Source: Deinococcus hopiensis KR-140 (GTDB taxonomy: Bacteria > Deinococcota > Deinococci > Deinococcales > Deinococcaceae). From it: a stretch of 64,000 nt of DNA. The notes under the pieces were generated by a model. That model saw only the letters and a program-made list of their open reading frames with translations. It made no database searches and was not told the DNA's origin. Every line of letters starts with the position of its first letter. Within the stretch, counting starts at the first letter, position 1. Both the position numbers and the translations under genes were made by a program. The DNA is taken from contig CALPYF020000004.1 of the NCBI GenBank assembly GCA_943327755.2, positions 124,001-188,000 on the forward strand, written 5' to 3'. Positions 45,784-54,885 of this stretch are shown one piece after another.

Positions 45784-47037
45784 TCAGGCGGTGGCGGCCC
45801 GCCGGGTGTCCGGCACGTTGCGGATCAGGATCACGCCCAGGATGAAGCACACGGCGGCGATCCCGAACACCAGCGTGTAGCCCAGGTTCCCGCCCTGCGC
45901 GTTCCCCCAGTCGAGCAGCGCGCCCTGCGGGGCACTGCTCATCTGCGGCGCGACGAACGCCACGTGCCAGATGCCCATGTCCCGCGCGTAGCTGCTCTGG
46001 CTGGGCATCGCGTCACTGCCCAGCGCCCAGTCCACGCTGGTGAAGGCCCCGAAGCCCAGCCCGAACGCCCCGGCCAGGGCCAGCGCCGCCCCGAACGACG
46101 GCGCGACGAGCAGCAGCAGCGCCGCCGCCGCCATCAGCGTGCCCGCCACGTAGATCACGGGCTTGCGGCCTACCCGGTCACTGATCCGCCCGCCCAGACT
46201 GGCCGAGGCGATGCTGCCCACGATGATGCACAGCAGCATGACGCTGGTGCTCGTGCCCGCGTCGGACTGGCGCAGCACGTCCTTGTTGTAGTACTGCAAG
46301 AAGGGCTGCACGCTGTACTGCCCCAGCGAGAACAGCACCCGCGTGACGAACACCCACAGGAACGGCTGGTGCCCGAACAGCTGCCGCCAGGACATCGTGG
46401 GCCCGCCCGCCGGGCGCGGGACCACCGTGTCCGGTTCCGGCACGCCGCGCAGCGTCACGAGCGCCGGGCCGATCAGCAGCAGGGCGATCAGCACGAACGA
46501 CACCAGCACCGGCAGCTTCAGCAGGCCGACCACCACGGCCGAGACCGCGCCCAGCAGCTGCCCCAGCGCCTGCAGCATCGCCATGACGCCGCTGTAGCGG
46601 CCCCGCTCGCCCGGCGCGACCAGTTCCGGAATGAGCGCCGAGTAGGGCGCCGTGGCGAAATTGTTCCCGAACTGCACGAGCAGGAAACCCAGCAGGTACA
46701 CCCAGAAGCCCGCCATGCCGCCCAGCGCGGACGCCGCCAGCGCCATCACCGCCAGTCCCACGAGGTTCACGATCAGGCCTGTCCTCAGGTAAGGGAGCCG
46801 CTTGCCGGTGCGGTCGCTGTGCGCGCCCACCAGCGGCGGCAGCACCAGCGCCATCACCGCGCCGATGCCCGCCAGCAGGCCCAGGAAGGTGCCCTTGCGG
46901 TCCTCGCCCACGAACGTCACGACGTTCTCGGGCATGAGGATCAGCAGCAGCAGCAGCCAGTGGAACGCCGAACCGAACCAGAAGGCGGACAGCACCCAGG
47001 GACTCACCCGGGGGCGCGAAGACGAGGCAGGGGTCAT
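45784..47037 (-). CDS. MFS transporter
   Basis: 417 residues, 12 helices. Loop motifs GAHSDRTGKRLPYLR (between helices 2 and 3) and GGRISDRVGRKPVIY (between 8 and 9) are the major-facilitator signatures. The sugar/drug class cannot be fixed; similarity in style to SLC45/GPH-like or sucrose transporters is possible. ATG 47037 follows TATACT (47046-47051, minus strand) at 8 nt, leaderless; the longer frame to 47739 is the shadow of the next gene. Confidence 0.85.
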   Translation of the reverse strand: MTPASSSRPRVSPWVLSAFWFGSAFHWLLLLLILMPENVVTFVGEDRKGTFLGLLAGIGAVMALVLPPLVGAHSDRTGKRLPYLRTGLIVNLVGLAVMALAASALGGMAGFWVYLLGFLLVQFGNNFATAPYSALIPELVAPGERGRYSGVMAMLQALGQLLGAVSAVVVGLLKLPVLVSFVLIALLLIGPALVTLRGVPEPDTVVPRPAGGPTMSWRQLFGHQPFLWVFVTRVLFSLGQYSVQPFLQYYNKDVLRQSDAGTSTSVMLLCIIVGSIASASLGGRISDRVGRKPVIYVAGTLMAAAALLLLVAPSFGAALALAGAFGLGFGAFTSVDWALGSDAMPSQSSYARDMGIWHVAFVAPQMSSAPQGALLDWGNAQGGNLGYTLVFGIAAVCFILGVILIRNVPDTRRAATA

Positions 47038-47075
47038 GTGCGGCGAGTATACGTGCGCCCGGCGCGCTCCGCCGC

Positions 47076-47831
47076 CTAAACCTCGCCTGGCAGCGCGTCC
47101 CAGTACGCCTGCAGATCCGGGGCCAGCGGCACCTCGGCCACCACCTGCGCGCCCGCCCACGGGAACGCCACGCGCGCCGCGTGCAGCGCCTGCCGCGCCA
47201 GCCCCAGCCGCGCCGTCAGTTCCGGCGTCTGCCCTTCCTCCATGAAGCGCAGGAACACCCCGGGGTCCCGCCCGTAGATCTTGTCCCCGACCATCGGCAG
47301 GCCCAGGTGCGAGAGGTGCGCGCGGATCTGATGCAGCCGCCCCGAACGCGGGTACGCCTCGATCAGCGCGTGCCCGGCGTGGCGGGCCACCACCCGGAAG
47401 TCCGTCACGGCGGGCCGCCCGTCCGGCACGACCCCCTGCCGGATGGCGATGCGGTTCGCGCCGCCCAGGCCCAGGTCGCCCAGCGGGGCGTCCAGCGTGC
47501 GCCGCTCCCAGGCGGGCGAGCCGTGCACGAGGGCCAGATACGTCTTGCCGACCAGATGCGTCTTGAACAGCGTGAAGAACCGCCCCGCCGCCTCCCGGTC
47601 CCGCGAGAGGACCTGCGCGCCGCTCGTCTCGCGGTCCAGTCGGTGCGGGGGCGCCAGGTCCGCCTCGCCCGTCTCGCGCCGCATGAACGTCAGCAGGTCC
47701 GGGACGTCCACCCGCGCCCGCACCGGATGCGTCAGCCACAGCGCGGGCTTGTGCACCACGTAGAAATCCGGGTGCTCCAGGATGACGCGCGGCTTCTCGG
47801 TGGGCGGCAGCAGGGGGGCGCGCCCCGTCAC
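47076..47831 (-). CDS. RluA-family pseudouridine synthase
   Basis: 251 residues. Modifies uridine in rRNA or tRNA. The catalytic HRLDRETSGAQVLSRD (Asp in HRLD), YVVHKPALWLTHPV, GRLHQIRAHLSHLGLPMVGDKIYG are diagnostic; no S4 domain is present, placing it near RluA/TruC-like short forms. GTG 47831 overlaps the upstream reductase stop (GTGA), which fixes the start; the 48092 frame start is out of context. Confidence 0.92.
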   Translation of the reverse strand: MTGRAPLLPPTEKPRVILEHPDFYVVHKPALWLTHPVRARVDVPDLLTFMRRETGEADLAPPHRLDRETSGAQVLSRDREAAGRFFTLFKTHLVGKTYLALVHGSPAWERRTLDAPLGDLGLGGANRIAIRQGVVPDGRPAVTDFRVVARHAGHALIEAYPRSGRLHQIRAHLSHLGLPMVGDKIYGRDPGVFLRFMEEGQTPELTARLGLARQALHAARVAFPWAGAQVVAEVPLAPDLQAYWDALPGEV

Positions 47832-48418
47832 AGTTCCCACACGCTGGCGTAGTCGCGGCCCATCAGGCGCGCCGAGAGGTCCACGCCCCGGTCCACCGTC
47901 CGCGAGAGCCGCTCGCGCAGCCACTCGCCCGGCACGCCCGGCGCGGCCCAGTGCGCGGACGTCGCATACACGAAGTGCGGGTTCACCACGCAGCGGAAAT
48001 CCACCATCAGCCCGAACGCGAACGCCCCGTGACTCAGGTACCCGTGATCCAGCCCGCCCGACACCAGGAACGTCACGGGCCGGTCGAACCACGCGCCGTG
48101 CAGGCCGCGCGCGGCGTCACTGCTGCCGGTCAGTTCCACCAGTGCCTTCACACCGGATCCCAGACCCCAGTTGTACACGGGCACGCCCAGGAACACCCCG
48201 TCCGCCTCGCGGATCGCGCGGTGGTACACCTCGGCGTGCGGGTGCGCGTAGCAGCCGTGCGGCCCCTGGTCGTTGTCGAAGGGCGGCAGGGGCGCAGCGC
48301 GCAGGTCGAGGTGCGTGACCTCGTGCCCCTGCGCCCGCAACTGCGTGGCGGCAAGGTCACACAGCCACGCGCTGCGGCTTTCCGGGTCGAGGCTGGTCGA
48401 GAGGACGGCGAACTTCAC
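47828..48418 (-). CDS. NADPH-dependent FMN reductase-like flavoprotein
   Basis: 196 residues, flavodoxin-like. The N-terminal STSLDPESRSAWL (phosphate loop region), ADGVFLGVPVYNWGLGSGVKALVEL and FLVSGGLDHGY correspond to FMN-binding loops of the NADPH:FMN reductase/azoreductase family. GTG 48418 follows TACCCT (48425-48430, minus strand) at 6 nt. Coupled to the pseudouridine synthase gene; a shared role in tRNA/rRNA modification is unproven. Confidence 0.85.
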   Translation of the reverse strand: MKFAVLSTSLDPESRSAWLCDLAATQLRAQGHEVTHLDLRAAPLPPFDNDQGPHGCYAHPHAEVYHRAIREADGVFLGVPVYNWGLGSGVKALVELTGSSDAARGLHGAWFDRPVTFLVSGGLDHGYLSHGAFAFGLMVDFRCVVNPHFVYATSAHWAAPGVPGEWLRERLSRTVDRGVDLSARLMGRDYASVWEL

Positions 48419-48448
48419 CCGGACAGGGTAGCGTCCCGCCGGGGTGTC

Positions 48449-48598
48449 ACAGCGGTTTCCAGTTCCGTTAAGGGGCCAACAGCACGCCCCTCAACTCCAC
48501 CTCCAACCGCTGTCATCCTCAGGTGCTCGCTCTGCGGCGCAGCTCTTCGAGTCCGCTCGATTCAGCGGTATTGGGGAAGCCCTTCAATACCGCTGAAT
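48449..48598. repeat. Two large hairpins in a non-coding spacer (candidate dispersed repeat)
   Basis: First hairpin: ACAGCGGTT (48449-48457) / AACCGCTGT (48505-48513) with a nested AGGGG (48471-48475) / CCCCT (48487-48491). Second: perfect 14-bp ATTCAGCGGTATTG (48560-48573) / CAATACCGCTGAAT (48585-48598) with an 11-nt loop. Both contain an AGCGGT core. No coding frame is convincing between 48419 and 48619. Confidence 0.65.
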
Positions 48599-48619
48599 TC
48601 TGTTGTCACCCTCCGCGCG

Positions 48620-48982
48620 TCACTCGGTGGTCGTGTGGACCGCGCCGCCCTCGCCGACCACCACGCGCGCCGACTGGTCGTCCAGCGCCCCCAGGGCCAC
48701 CTCCGCCCCGCCCACCTGCACGGTCGCCTGCCCCTCGACCGGCACCCGCCACGACTGATGCGGCCACAGGCGCGCCCGTTCCACGCACCCGCTCGGGCCG
48801 CACACCCGCAGGCCTGACAGGACCTGACCGGACTGGTTGGCGACCTCCACGCCGCCCGCCACGCCGAACAGCAGCCACGCCCACGCCACCAGCGTCCCCA
48901 GGCCCAGCAGGCCGCCCGCCACCGACCACGCGGGAACAGGGGCGGCGGGCCGGGGGCGGGCGGTGGGGGCAGGCGCGTTCAT
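48620..48982 (-). CDS. Small single-pass membrane protein
   Basis: 120 residues. Pro/Ala-rich N-terminus, one membrane helix (SVAGGLLGLGTLVAWAWLLFGVAGG, about 19-43) and a periplasmic beta-rich part with CGPSGC that could form a disulfide. No family recognised. ATG 48982 with no clear RBS; 54 bp downstream of the DUF4127 gene stop, so perhaps its operon partner. Confidence 0.6.
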   Translation of the reverse strand: MNAPAPTARPRPAAPVPAWSVAGGLLGLGTLVAWAWLLFGVAGGVEVANQSGQVLSGLRVCGPSGCVERARLWPHQSWRVPVEGQATVQVGGAEVALGALDDQSARVVVGEGGAVHTTTE

Positions 48983-49036
48983 GCCCCCAGTGTGCCGCGC
49001 GTCTGTCCGGCGCGCATCAGCCGTTTGGTGCAGGCG

Positions 49037-50548
49037 TCACGATCCGCCGGACACCGCTTCGGTCACTTTCAATGGCACCACGCCCGTGAACAGGCGCGGC
49101 CACGCCAGGTGCGGCTCGCCCAGCTCCAGGCTCAGGCCGCGCCCCGCGAAGTGCTGCTCCCACACCGCCTGCACGCGTGGGGGCAGCAGCTCACGCAGGG
49201 CCGCCTCGGCGTCCGCGCGCTGCTCGCCCAGATCGAAGGGACTGGGGCTGCCCAGCCGCTCGCGGACCAGCGACCGGACCTCGCCCTGGTACAGCACGTC
49301 GTCCGCGAAGCGGACCAGCAGCGCCTCCGCGTACGCCGCCCGGTCCGACACGAGCGGCGCGAGCTTCCCGAACGCCACCGCCGATCCCAGCGTGTTCCCC
49401 GCCGTGTTCCACGCGCTGAACCCCGCCAGATCCGCCAGCGGCAGCGCCCCCATGAGCGTCCACAGCCGCGCCTCGGCTCCGTTCGGGTACGCGATGTCCG
49501 CCACGCTCACGGCCCGCCCGGCCCGCAGGTCCGCGCGCAGGGCGTCCACGAACGCCGGGAGGTGCCGGTGCGGCGTGTCCACCGTCGCGAAGTCCGGCTG
49601 CCGGTGCGCCTGCCGCGTGCCCGGCGTGTTCACCGCCAGCACGAACGCCGCCTCCTGTACGGAGTCCGCCAGTCGGCAGCCCGCCGCGCGCAGGTGCGCC
49701 CGCACGAGTTCCCCCGCCGGCCGGTCCTCGTACAGCAGCTCCGCACCCGCCCCGCCCAGCCCACTGAAGCGTACCCAGACCGGGACCTCCTCCGGGCGCA
49801 GCGCGCGGGCCAGCAGCGCGCACGGCACCTCGTCCGCGCCGGGGTACACGTCCAGGCGGTCCCACACGCCCAGAGCGTCCGCGCGGGCCTCCAGCAGACG
49901 CCGGTCGAACGCCGCCAGCCCGTACGGCGTGGTGTCGTCCAGCGTGAGGCACAGGTGACTCAGCACCCCGCCCGCCAGCAGGTCCAGCGCGGCCAGATGC
50001 AGCGCCCGGTTCCGCTCGCGGGTCCCCACCCAGTCCGCCAGGATGTCCGCCGGGACCGCCGCGCGGGCTGCGTCCAGGGCGTCGCCTTCCGACCCGCCGT
50101 GCCGCGCGTGCCGGTCGAACGCCGTCGAGTACGCCCGCAACTCGCGGCCCCACGTCCCGTAGTACGGTTTCTCCTCGTGCGGATCGTTGTCGTGCGCCAC
50201 CCGCACGATCACCCCGAAGGCATAGATCCGCAGCGCCGGATTCATTGCCTTCAGCTCCGACAGGATCGCCAGCCGTTCCAGCGCCCCTGCCAGCGGGTCC
50301 GACACCCGCCGCGCCGGGATCATCCCGCCCAGGCACAGCGTCTCCAGGCACACGACCAGCACGTCCGCGTCCGCCGCCCCGGCCCGCAGCCACGCCGCGA
50401 GCGCCCCGGTGTCGCCCGGCGTGAAGAAGTCTGGTAGCGCCGCCGCCGGGGGCACCCGAACCTCCGCACCCGTCATGCGGGCCAGCTGCACGGGCAGGTC
50501 CAGGGTGGGCGGGCGGGTATCCGGCGGAACGAGCAGCACACGGGTCAT
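49037..50548 (-). CDS. DUF4127 family protein
   Basis: 503 residues, full length for DUF4127, a mostly cytoplasmic or exported enzyme-like family of unknown function. Landmarks: VLLVPPDTRPPTLDLP (family start VPLDDRPxN-like), VVCLETLCLGGMIPAR, RVAHDNDPHEEKPYYGTWG, DIAYPNGAEARL and GFSAWNTAGNTLGSAVAF. The family pattern suggests an enzyme with a metal or sugar-linked role, unproven. TAGCCT (50556-50561, minus strand) lies 7 nt before ATG 50548. Confidence 0.88.
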   Translation of the reverse strand: MTRVLLVPPDTRPPTLDLPVQLARMTGAEVRVPPAAALPDFFTPGDTGALAAWLRAGAADADVLVVCLETLCLGGMIPARRVSDPLAGALERLAILSELKAMNPALRIYAFGVIVRVAHDNDPHEEKPYYGTWGRELRAYSTAFDRHARHGGSEGDALDAARAAVPADILADWVGTRERNRALHLAALDLLAGGVLSHLCLTLDDTTPYGLAAFDRRLLEARADALGVWDRLDVYPGADEVPCALLARALRPEEVPVWVRFSGLGGAGAELLYEDRPAGELVRAHLRAAGCRLADSVQEAAFVLAVNTPGTRQAHRQPDFATVDTPHRHLPAFVDALRADLRAGRAVSVADIAYPNGAEARLWTLMGALPLADLAGFSAWNTAGNTLGSAVAFGKLAPLVSDRAAYAEALLVRFADDVLYQGEVRSLVRERLGSPSPFDLGEQRADAEAALRELLPPRVQAVWEQHFAGRGLSLELGEPHLAWPRLFTGVVPLKVTEAVSGGS

Positions 50549-50593
50549 CCGCCCGAGGCTAGCAGGCCCCGTTGCTGGAGAGGTGCAAGGCGT

Positions 50594-50621
50594 GGGGGCG
50601 GCTGACCATCTCGCCGCCCCC
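50594..50621. terminator. GC hairpin between the membrane-protein gene and the DUF4127 gene
   Basis: GGGGGCGGC (50594-50602) / GCCGCCCCC (50613-50621), 10-nt loop. On the plus strand it is followed by CTTTCT; on the minus strand no U-tract. It probably ends the 50637-51653 transcript. Confidence 0.5.
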
Positions 50622-50636
50622 CTTTCTACTGGCCTC

Positions 50637-51653
50637 TCAGGCCGCGCTGGTCGTTCCCGCCGGGCGCAGCCTGCGCCACAGCCAGTGCCCGCCGGCGATC
50701 AGCCACGCCAGGATGAACACCAGCACGTACTCGATCACGGGGATGCGGATCACCTCGTTCAGCTTGTCCCAGCCGCGCCCGCTGTACACCAGCGTCACCA
50801 GCGCCACGAACACGGCGATGGCCGTCCAGCGGGCCCAGCGGGGCCAGCCCAGGCCGTACATCTGCGTGGCGATGAAGATCGCGCCGAACCCGAACGCGAA
50901 CATCGGCCACAGGCCCTTGCCCTGTCCGTACGCCACGAGCGCGCCGTGCACGAGCACCGCGACCTCCAGGCTGGTCGTCCACGCGCGGTTCAGGTGCGCC
51001 CGCGTGAAGAACAGGCTGCCCTGCACGAGCAGCAGGAACATGTAGATGAAGCCGATCAGGTGCCCCGGCGTGGACACCGTCGGGTGGAACCAGAAGGTGT
51101 AGATGGTCGCCCACGCGAACACGTACCCGTGATACCGCTTCACCACGCCGATGGCGCTGTCGGGCACGCCCGCGCTGCGGCCGAACAGCAGGCCCCGGCG
51201 GCGGCTCTCCATCAGGATCACCATCACGAGCAGCAGGATGACCGAGCCCTGTGAACTGAACACGCTGACGTCCTGGGCCAGCCCGTCGTAGAAGACGTGC
51301 GTCTGGATCAGGTGCAGCCCGATGAACGCGGCGTTCACGCCCAGCGCCCACACGTTGAACCAGTGCAGCCCACCGGTGTAGCCGGGCCGCTGCACCTGCG
51401 CGCGGTAGATGAGCCACCAGATGATCACCTGATGGAGCAGGTACGGCAGCCACGCGCTCAGGCGCGTCCAGACGGTCGCCTCGGGCAGTTTCCAGTAGTA
51501 CCAGGCGGCCCCCTGGTCCGGCAGCAACCGCACGTCATCCAGCAGGGGGCCGAGCAGCCAGATCAGGGCGGTGAACAGGAAACTGAACGCGATGCCGCCC
51601 AGCAGCGCGCGGTTGGCCGACGGGCCAGCAGGATCGGAAACGGGTTTCTCCAC
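50637..51653 (-). CDS. Polytopic membrane protein, unknown
   Basis: 338 residues with about eight to nine hydrophobic helices, several containing His and Trp pairs (YLLHQVIIWWLIY, GLHLIQTHVFYDG, RYHGYVFAWATIYTFWFHPTVSTPGHLIGFIYMFLLLVQG), reminiscent of heme- or quinone-interacting helices, though no family is claimed. GTG 51653 follows TACGCT (51660-51665, minus strand) at 6 nt, leaderless. It stands alone between terminator-like hairpin and the hydrolase gene. Confidence 0.75.
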   Translation of the reverse strand: MEKPVSDPAGPSANRALLGGIAFSFLFTALIWLLGPLLDDVRLLPDQGAAWYYWKLPEATVWTRLSAWLPYLLHQVIIWWLIYRAQVQRPGYTGGLHWFNVWALGVNAAFIGLHLIQTHVFYDGLAQDVSVFSSQGSVILLLVMVILMESRRRGLLFGRSAGVPDSAIGVVKRYHGYVFAWATIYTFWFHPTVSTPGHLIGFIYMFLLLVQGSLFFTRAHLNRAWTTSLEVAVLVHGALVAYGQGKGLWPMFAFGFGAIFIATQMYGLGWPRWARWTAIAVFVALVTLVYSGRGWDKLNEVIRIPVIEYVLVFILAWLIAGGHWLWRRLRPAGTTSAA

Positions 51654-51711
51654 CCCGTGAGCGTACCGTGAAGGTCATGTAAGCCTCCACACAATCCGGA
51701 AGTTCGAATGC

Positions 51712-52485
51712 TCAGCTATCTGCCAGCAGGAACGCGAGCGTGTCGTCCCGCATCCGCACGCTGGTGTAGTGCCCCACGTCCGGATACACCGCCTCGCGCA
51801 GGGCCTCCGGGCGACCCGCCGAGGCGTACGCCGCGCGGTAGGCGGCGACGGTGGGTGCGTGATGCTCCTCCAGCGGGAACACCGGGTCCGCCCCGCCACT
51901 GCCCAGGAACAGCGGCGTGGGCACGGCGTCTGCCGCGTGCACCAGCGGGCGATGCCGGTCAAGGAACGCCTGGAGGTCCGGGCGGCGCACCTCCGGCTCG
52001 TGCCACACGCCGGACGTGATCAGCGCCGCCGCCCGCGCGACCCGCGCCTCCGTCCGCGCGAGGGTCTGCGCCACGTACCCGCCCATGCTGGACCCCACCA
52101 CCCACACCGGCACCCGCCCGTAGGCCGCCTGCGTGGCGTCCAGCAGCGCCGGAGCCTCCATCACCGTGCGGCGCACGCTCTCCCACACGAACTCGCGGGC
52201 GTTCAGGCGCGGCGGGGTGTCGCCCTGCCGCTCGCCGTGCAGCGCCGCGTCCGGCAGGACCACTGCCGCGCCCCACGCGGCCAGTGCGGCGTACACGCCC
52301 AGCTTGCCCTCCTTGGCCGCCCAGGCGCCGTGGTACACGACGCAGACCGCCCGCACCTCCCGGCCCGGCGCGGGGCGTTCCACCAGGCACGGCACGCCCG
52401 CCAGCAGGTGACGCTCCACCGCGTACGGCTCGCCCCCGACCAGCGGCGTCGCATGCGGATCATCCGGGTGGAACGCGCGGGTCAC
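51712..52485 (-). CDS. Alpha/beta hydrolase (prolyl-oligopeptidase/DAP-like)
   Basis: 257 residues. Nucleophile elbow VVGSSMGGYVAQT (Ser), an oxyanion-region VVYHGAWAAKEGK, late Asp in GSGGADPVFPLEEHH and His in YPDVGHYTSV. Esterase or peptidase; substrate unknown. GTG 52485 overlaps the upstream phosphatase stop (GTGA), which fixes the start. Confidence 0.85.
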   Translation of the reverse strand: MTRAFHPDDPHATPLVGGEPYAVERHLLAGVPCLVERPAPGREVRAVCVVYHGAWAAKEGKLGVYAALAAWGAAVVLPDAALHGERQGDTPPRLNAREFVWESVRRTVMEAPALLDATQAAYGRVPVWVVGSSMGGYVAQTLARTEARVARAAALITSGVWHEPEVRRPDLQAFLDRHRPLVHAADAVPTPLFLGSGGADPVFPLEEHHAPTVAAYRAAYASAGRPEALREAVYPDVGHYTSVRMRDDTLAFLLADS

Positions 52486-53036
52486 GCCGGAAGGTCCAGG
52501 CGGGTCGGCGTGCCCCCCGGCGTCCAGAGCCACACGTCCGGGTTGCGCAGTGCCGCCCACCTGTCATAGTCCAGTCCCAGCAGCAGCGCCAGGAGGTTGC
52601 CGTGGGTGACGACCACCGTCACCCCGTCCGGGTCGCGGTGCGTATCCAGGGCCGCCTGAGCGCGATCCCGGGCCGCCGCGCCGGACTCGCCGCCCGGCAG
52701 GGTCAGCGTGTCGTCCGCGAAACTGTCCTGCAGACGGTCGCGCCAGTCCGCACGGGGCACACCGGTCAGGACCCGCTCGGTCAGGCGGTCGTCGGTGATC
52801 ACCGGCAGGCCCAGCGCCGCCGCCAGCGGGGCCGCCGTGTCCACGGCGCGGCGCCACGGGCTGCTCACGATCCGGGTGACGCCCAGCTCGCGCAGCGCGG
52901 GTACCAGCCCGGCCGCGCCCGCGTGTCCCTCCCCGGTCAGGTCCGCCCCGGGTTCCTGCCCCGCCGCGCGGGCGTGCCGCACCAGCAGCAGCGTCCCCGG
53001 CGGCAGGGGAGAGGCCGACAAGGCCGGGGCGGTCAC
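52482..53036 (-). CDS. Histidine phosphatase family protein
   Basis: 184 residues. LLLVRHARAAGQEPGADLTGEGHAGA has the RH(G/A) catalytic motif (here RHARA), VSSPWRRAVDTAAPLA, GGESGAAARDRA and VVVTHGNLLALLLG with the second His. SixA/phosphoglycerate-mutase-like. Start GTG 53036 overlaps the YkgJ-like gene stop (GTGA). Middle gene of the three-gene coupled unit 53767-51712. Confidence 0.88.
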   Translation of the reverse strand: MTAPALSASPLPPGTLLLVRHARAAGQEPGADLTGEGHAGAAGLVPALRELGVTRIVSSPWRRAVDTAAPLAAALGLPVITDDRLTERVLTGVPRADWRDRLQDSFADDTLTLPGGESGAAARDRAQAALDTHRDPDGVTVVVTHGNLLALLLGLDYDRWAALRNPDVWLWTPGGTPTRLDLPA

Positions 53037-53767
53037 GCGAATTCCAGCAGCATGCGGTGCGCCAGCCCCCGCCCCGACGCCCGCTGCCACGCCGCGCGCG
53101 TGTCCCCGGCCATGATCGCCGCCATGAACCGCTCGTCCCGCGCGAGGGTCGTCAGCACCCAGTAGTCCCCCCAGACCTCCACGCCCCAGGCGTCCACCAT
53201 CGCCCGCGACGCCGTCTCCCAGATCGGTTCGCTCAGGTGCTCCAGCGGCGCGATGAAATGCAGTTCGCCGTCCGTGCCGGGCATCCGCGCGACCTCACGG
53301 CGGTACTCGGACCGCTCGCGGGCGGTCATGCGCTCCCAGACGCCCGCCTCGCAGAAATGCGCCGGGAACGCACTGAACGTGTCGCGGCAGCGTGTCGGGC
53401 GCGCCTCGTAGCGGCTGCACCCCCCGGTCTCCCGGTCCAGGATCGGGCAGAAGCCCACCTCGGTGCGGTGCCGCTGCACGTACTCGTCGTCACTGCGGGC
53501 CGTGCGGGCATTCGCGATCGCCGCGCGGGCGTGCGCCTCCACCGCCGCCGCTAACCCCTCGTCCAGTTCGGCGGCCATCACGAGCGCCTCGGCCAGGCTC
53601 ACGCGGATCGGCATGTTGCAGCACGCCACGCACCCCGACGCGCAGTACACCCGCCCGCCCTGACGCGCGTAGCGGTCCATCCATTCCCCCGCACGCCGCC
53701 CGTAGCGGTCATACGCGCGCCGCACGGCCTCTGTCACGTCACGGTTCACTGCCTGCGCCTCACTCAT
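53033..53767 (-). CDS. YkgJ family cysteine-cluster protein
   Basis: 244 residues. The cysteine pattern CASGCVACCNMP, then CPILDRETGGCSRYEARPTRCRDTF and a later FC matches the YkgJ/Fe-S or zinc cluster family, found in putative flagellin-lysine methyltransferase-like and uncharacterised proteins. Function unknown. TAGGCT (53774-53779, minus strand) lies 6 nt before ATG 53767. Divergent from the HD gene with 94 bp between starts. Confidence 0.88.
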   Translation of the reverse strand: MSEAQAVNRDVTEAVRRAYDRYGRRAGEWMDRYARQGGRVYCASGCVACCNMPIRVSLAEALVMAAELDEGLAAAVEAHARAAIANARTARSDDEYVQRHRTEVGFCPILDRETGGCSRYEARPTRCRDTFSAFPAHFCEAGVWERMTARERSEYRREVARMPGTDGELHFIAPLEHLSEPIWETASRAMVDAWGVEVWGDYWVLTTLARDERFMAAIMAGDTRAAWQRASGRGLAHRMLLEFA

Positions 53768-53861
53768 CCGCGCAGCCTAGAGCATCCGCCCGCGCCCGAC
53801 CGTGCGGCGCGCGGACCCTGCACGCCGGGAACGCGCCCCGCGTGCGTATACTGACCGCACC

Positions 53862-54878
53862 GTGTTCAGGCGTCCCCGCACCCCCCAGACCCCGACCGGC
53901 ACCCCGGATCCCCGGAAGACCGGGACGTCCCAGGAGCCGCTTGACCCCACGCGCGTCCTGACCGATCTGCTCTCGCGCCCCACGCAGGAAGGCGTGCTGG
54001 AAGGCGCCCTGGCCTACGCCGCCACCCTGATGGGCGGGCCCGTGCAGGGCTACGCGGTCGTGCGGCGCGGGCAGGATCAGGTGGCCGCCGTGTTCGGCGG
54101 ATACCCCAAGAGCCTGCTGGGTCTCGCCCTGACCGGCCCCTGGGCGCAGATGCGCTCCCGGGTCGTGCCGGACGGCAGCCGCGAACTGTTCGAGGCGAAC
54201 AGCCCGGACGTCACCGCGACGCTCGAGGCGGCCGGGCTGCGCGACGCGAAGATCAGTCTCGTGGTGCCCCTGAGCGTCCGCGGCCGCCACCTGGGCGCCC
54301 TGATCCTCGACCGCGCCGCCCCGGACGGCATTCCGCCCGCCGTGCAGGAGGCCGTCACGAAATGGGCCGCTGCCGTCGCCCCCATCCTCAGCCTGCTTGA
54401 AGGCCGCGAGGAATGGAAGCAGGCCGCCCGGCAGCTGACCGGCGCACTCGTGGAAGCCGTCGAGAGCCAGGACTTCGACTCGCTGGGGCACGCCAAGTCC
54501 GTCACGGACGTCAGCCTGAAACTGGGCCGCGCCGTGGGCCTCACCGAGCGCGAACTGGAGGAACTGTGGTTCGCGTCCATGCTGCACGATATCGGCAAGA
54601 TCCACGGCGAGCACGGCCACGCGCAGGTCGGCGCGAACTTCCTGCACGGCGTCCCGCACCTCAGCGAGGCGCAGAAGGCCATCCGGCACCACCACGAACG
54701 CGTGGACGGCCAGGGTGAACCCGACAAGCTGAGCGGCGAGGACATCCCGCTGTACGCGCGCATCCTGGCCGTCGCGAACGCCTACGTCCGGCTGGGCGGC
54801 CTGGAGCGTCTGAAACCCCAGGCGGGCAAGGGCCTGGACGCCAAACTGGTCGGCCTGCTGGACAAACTCCCGCAGTGA
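53862..54878 (+). CDS. GAF-like plus degenerate HD-GYP domain protein
   Basis: 338 residues. N-terminal about 30 residues disordered, then a GAF-like sensor (about 35-175: YAATLMGGPVQGYAVVRRGQDQVAAVF, LGALILDRA) and an HD domain (LGHAKSVTDVSLKLGRAVGL, WFASMLHDIGKIHGEHGHAQ, IRHHHERVDGQGEPDKLSGEDIPLYARILAVANAYVRL). The GYP of the c-di-GMP-specific class reads GEP and the VADAYDAM Asp reads VANAY. TATACT (53847-53852) lies 9 nt before GTG 53862. Confidence 0.85.
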   Translation: MFRRPRTPQTPTGTPDPRKTGTSQEPLDPTRVLTDLLSRPTQEGVLEGALAYAATLMGGPVQGYAVVRRGQDQVAAVFGGYPKSLLGLALTGPWAQMRSRVVPDGSRELFEANSPDVTATLEAAGLRDAKISLVVPLSVRGRHLGALILDRAAPDGIPPAVQEAVTKWAAAVAPILSLLEGREEWKQAARQLTGALVEAVESQDFDSLGHAKSVTDVSLKLGRAVGLTERELEELWFASMLHDIGKIHGEHGHAQVGANFLHGVPHLSEAQKAIRHHHERVDGQGEPDKLSGEDIPLYARILAVANAYVRLGGLERLKPQAGKGLDAKLVGLLDKLPQ

Positions 54879-54885
54879 GCGCCGC

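Noticed and set aside
46343..46597. Short plus-strand ORFs inside the MFS gene
   Set aside because: Shadows of the MFS transporter frame.
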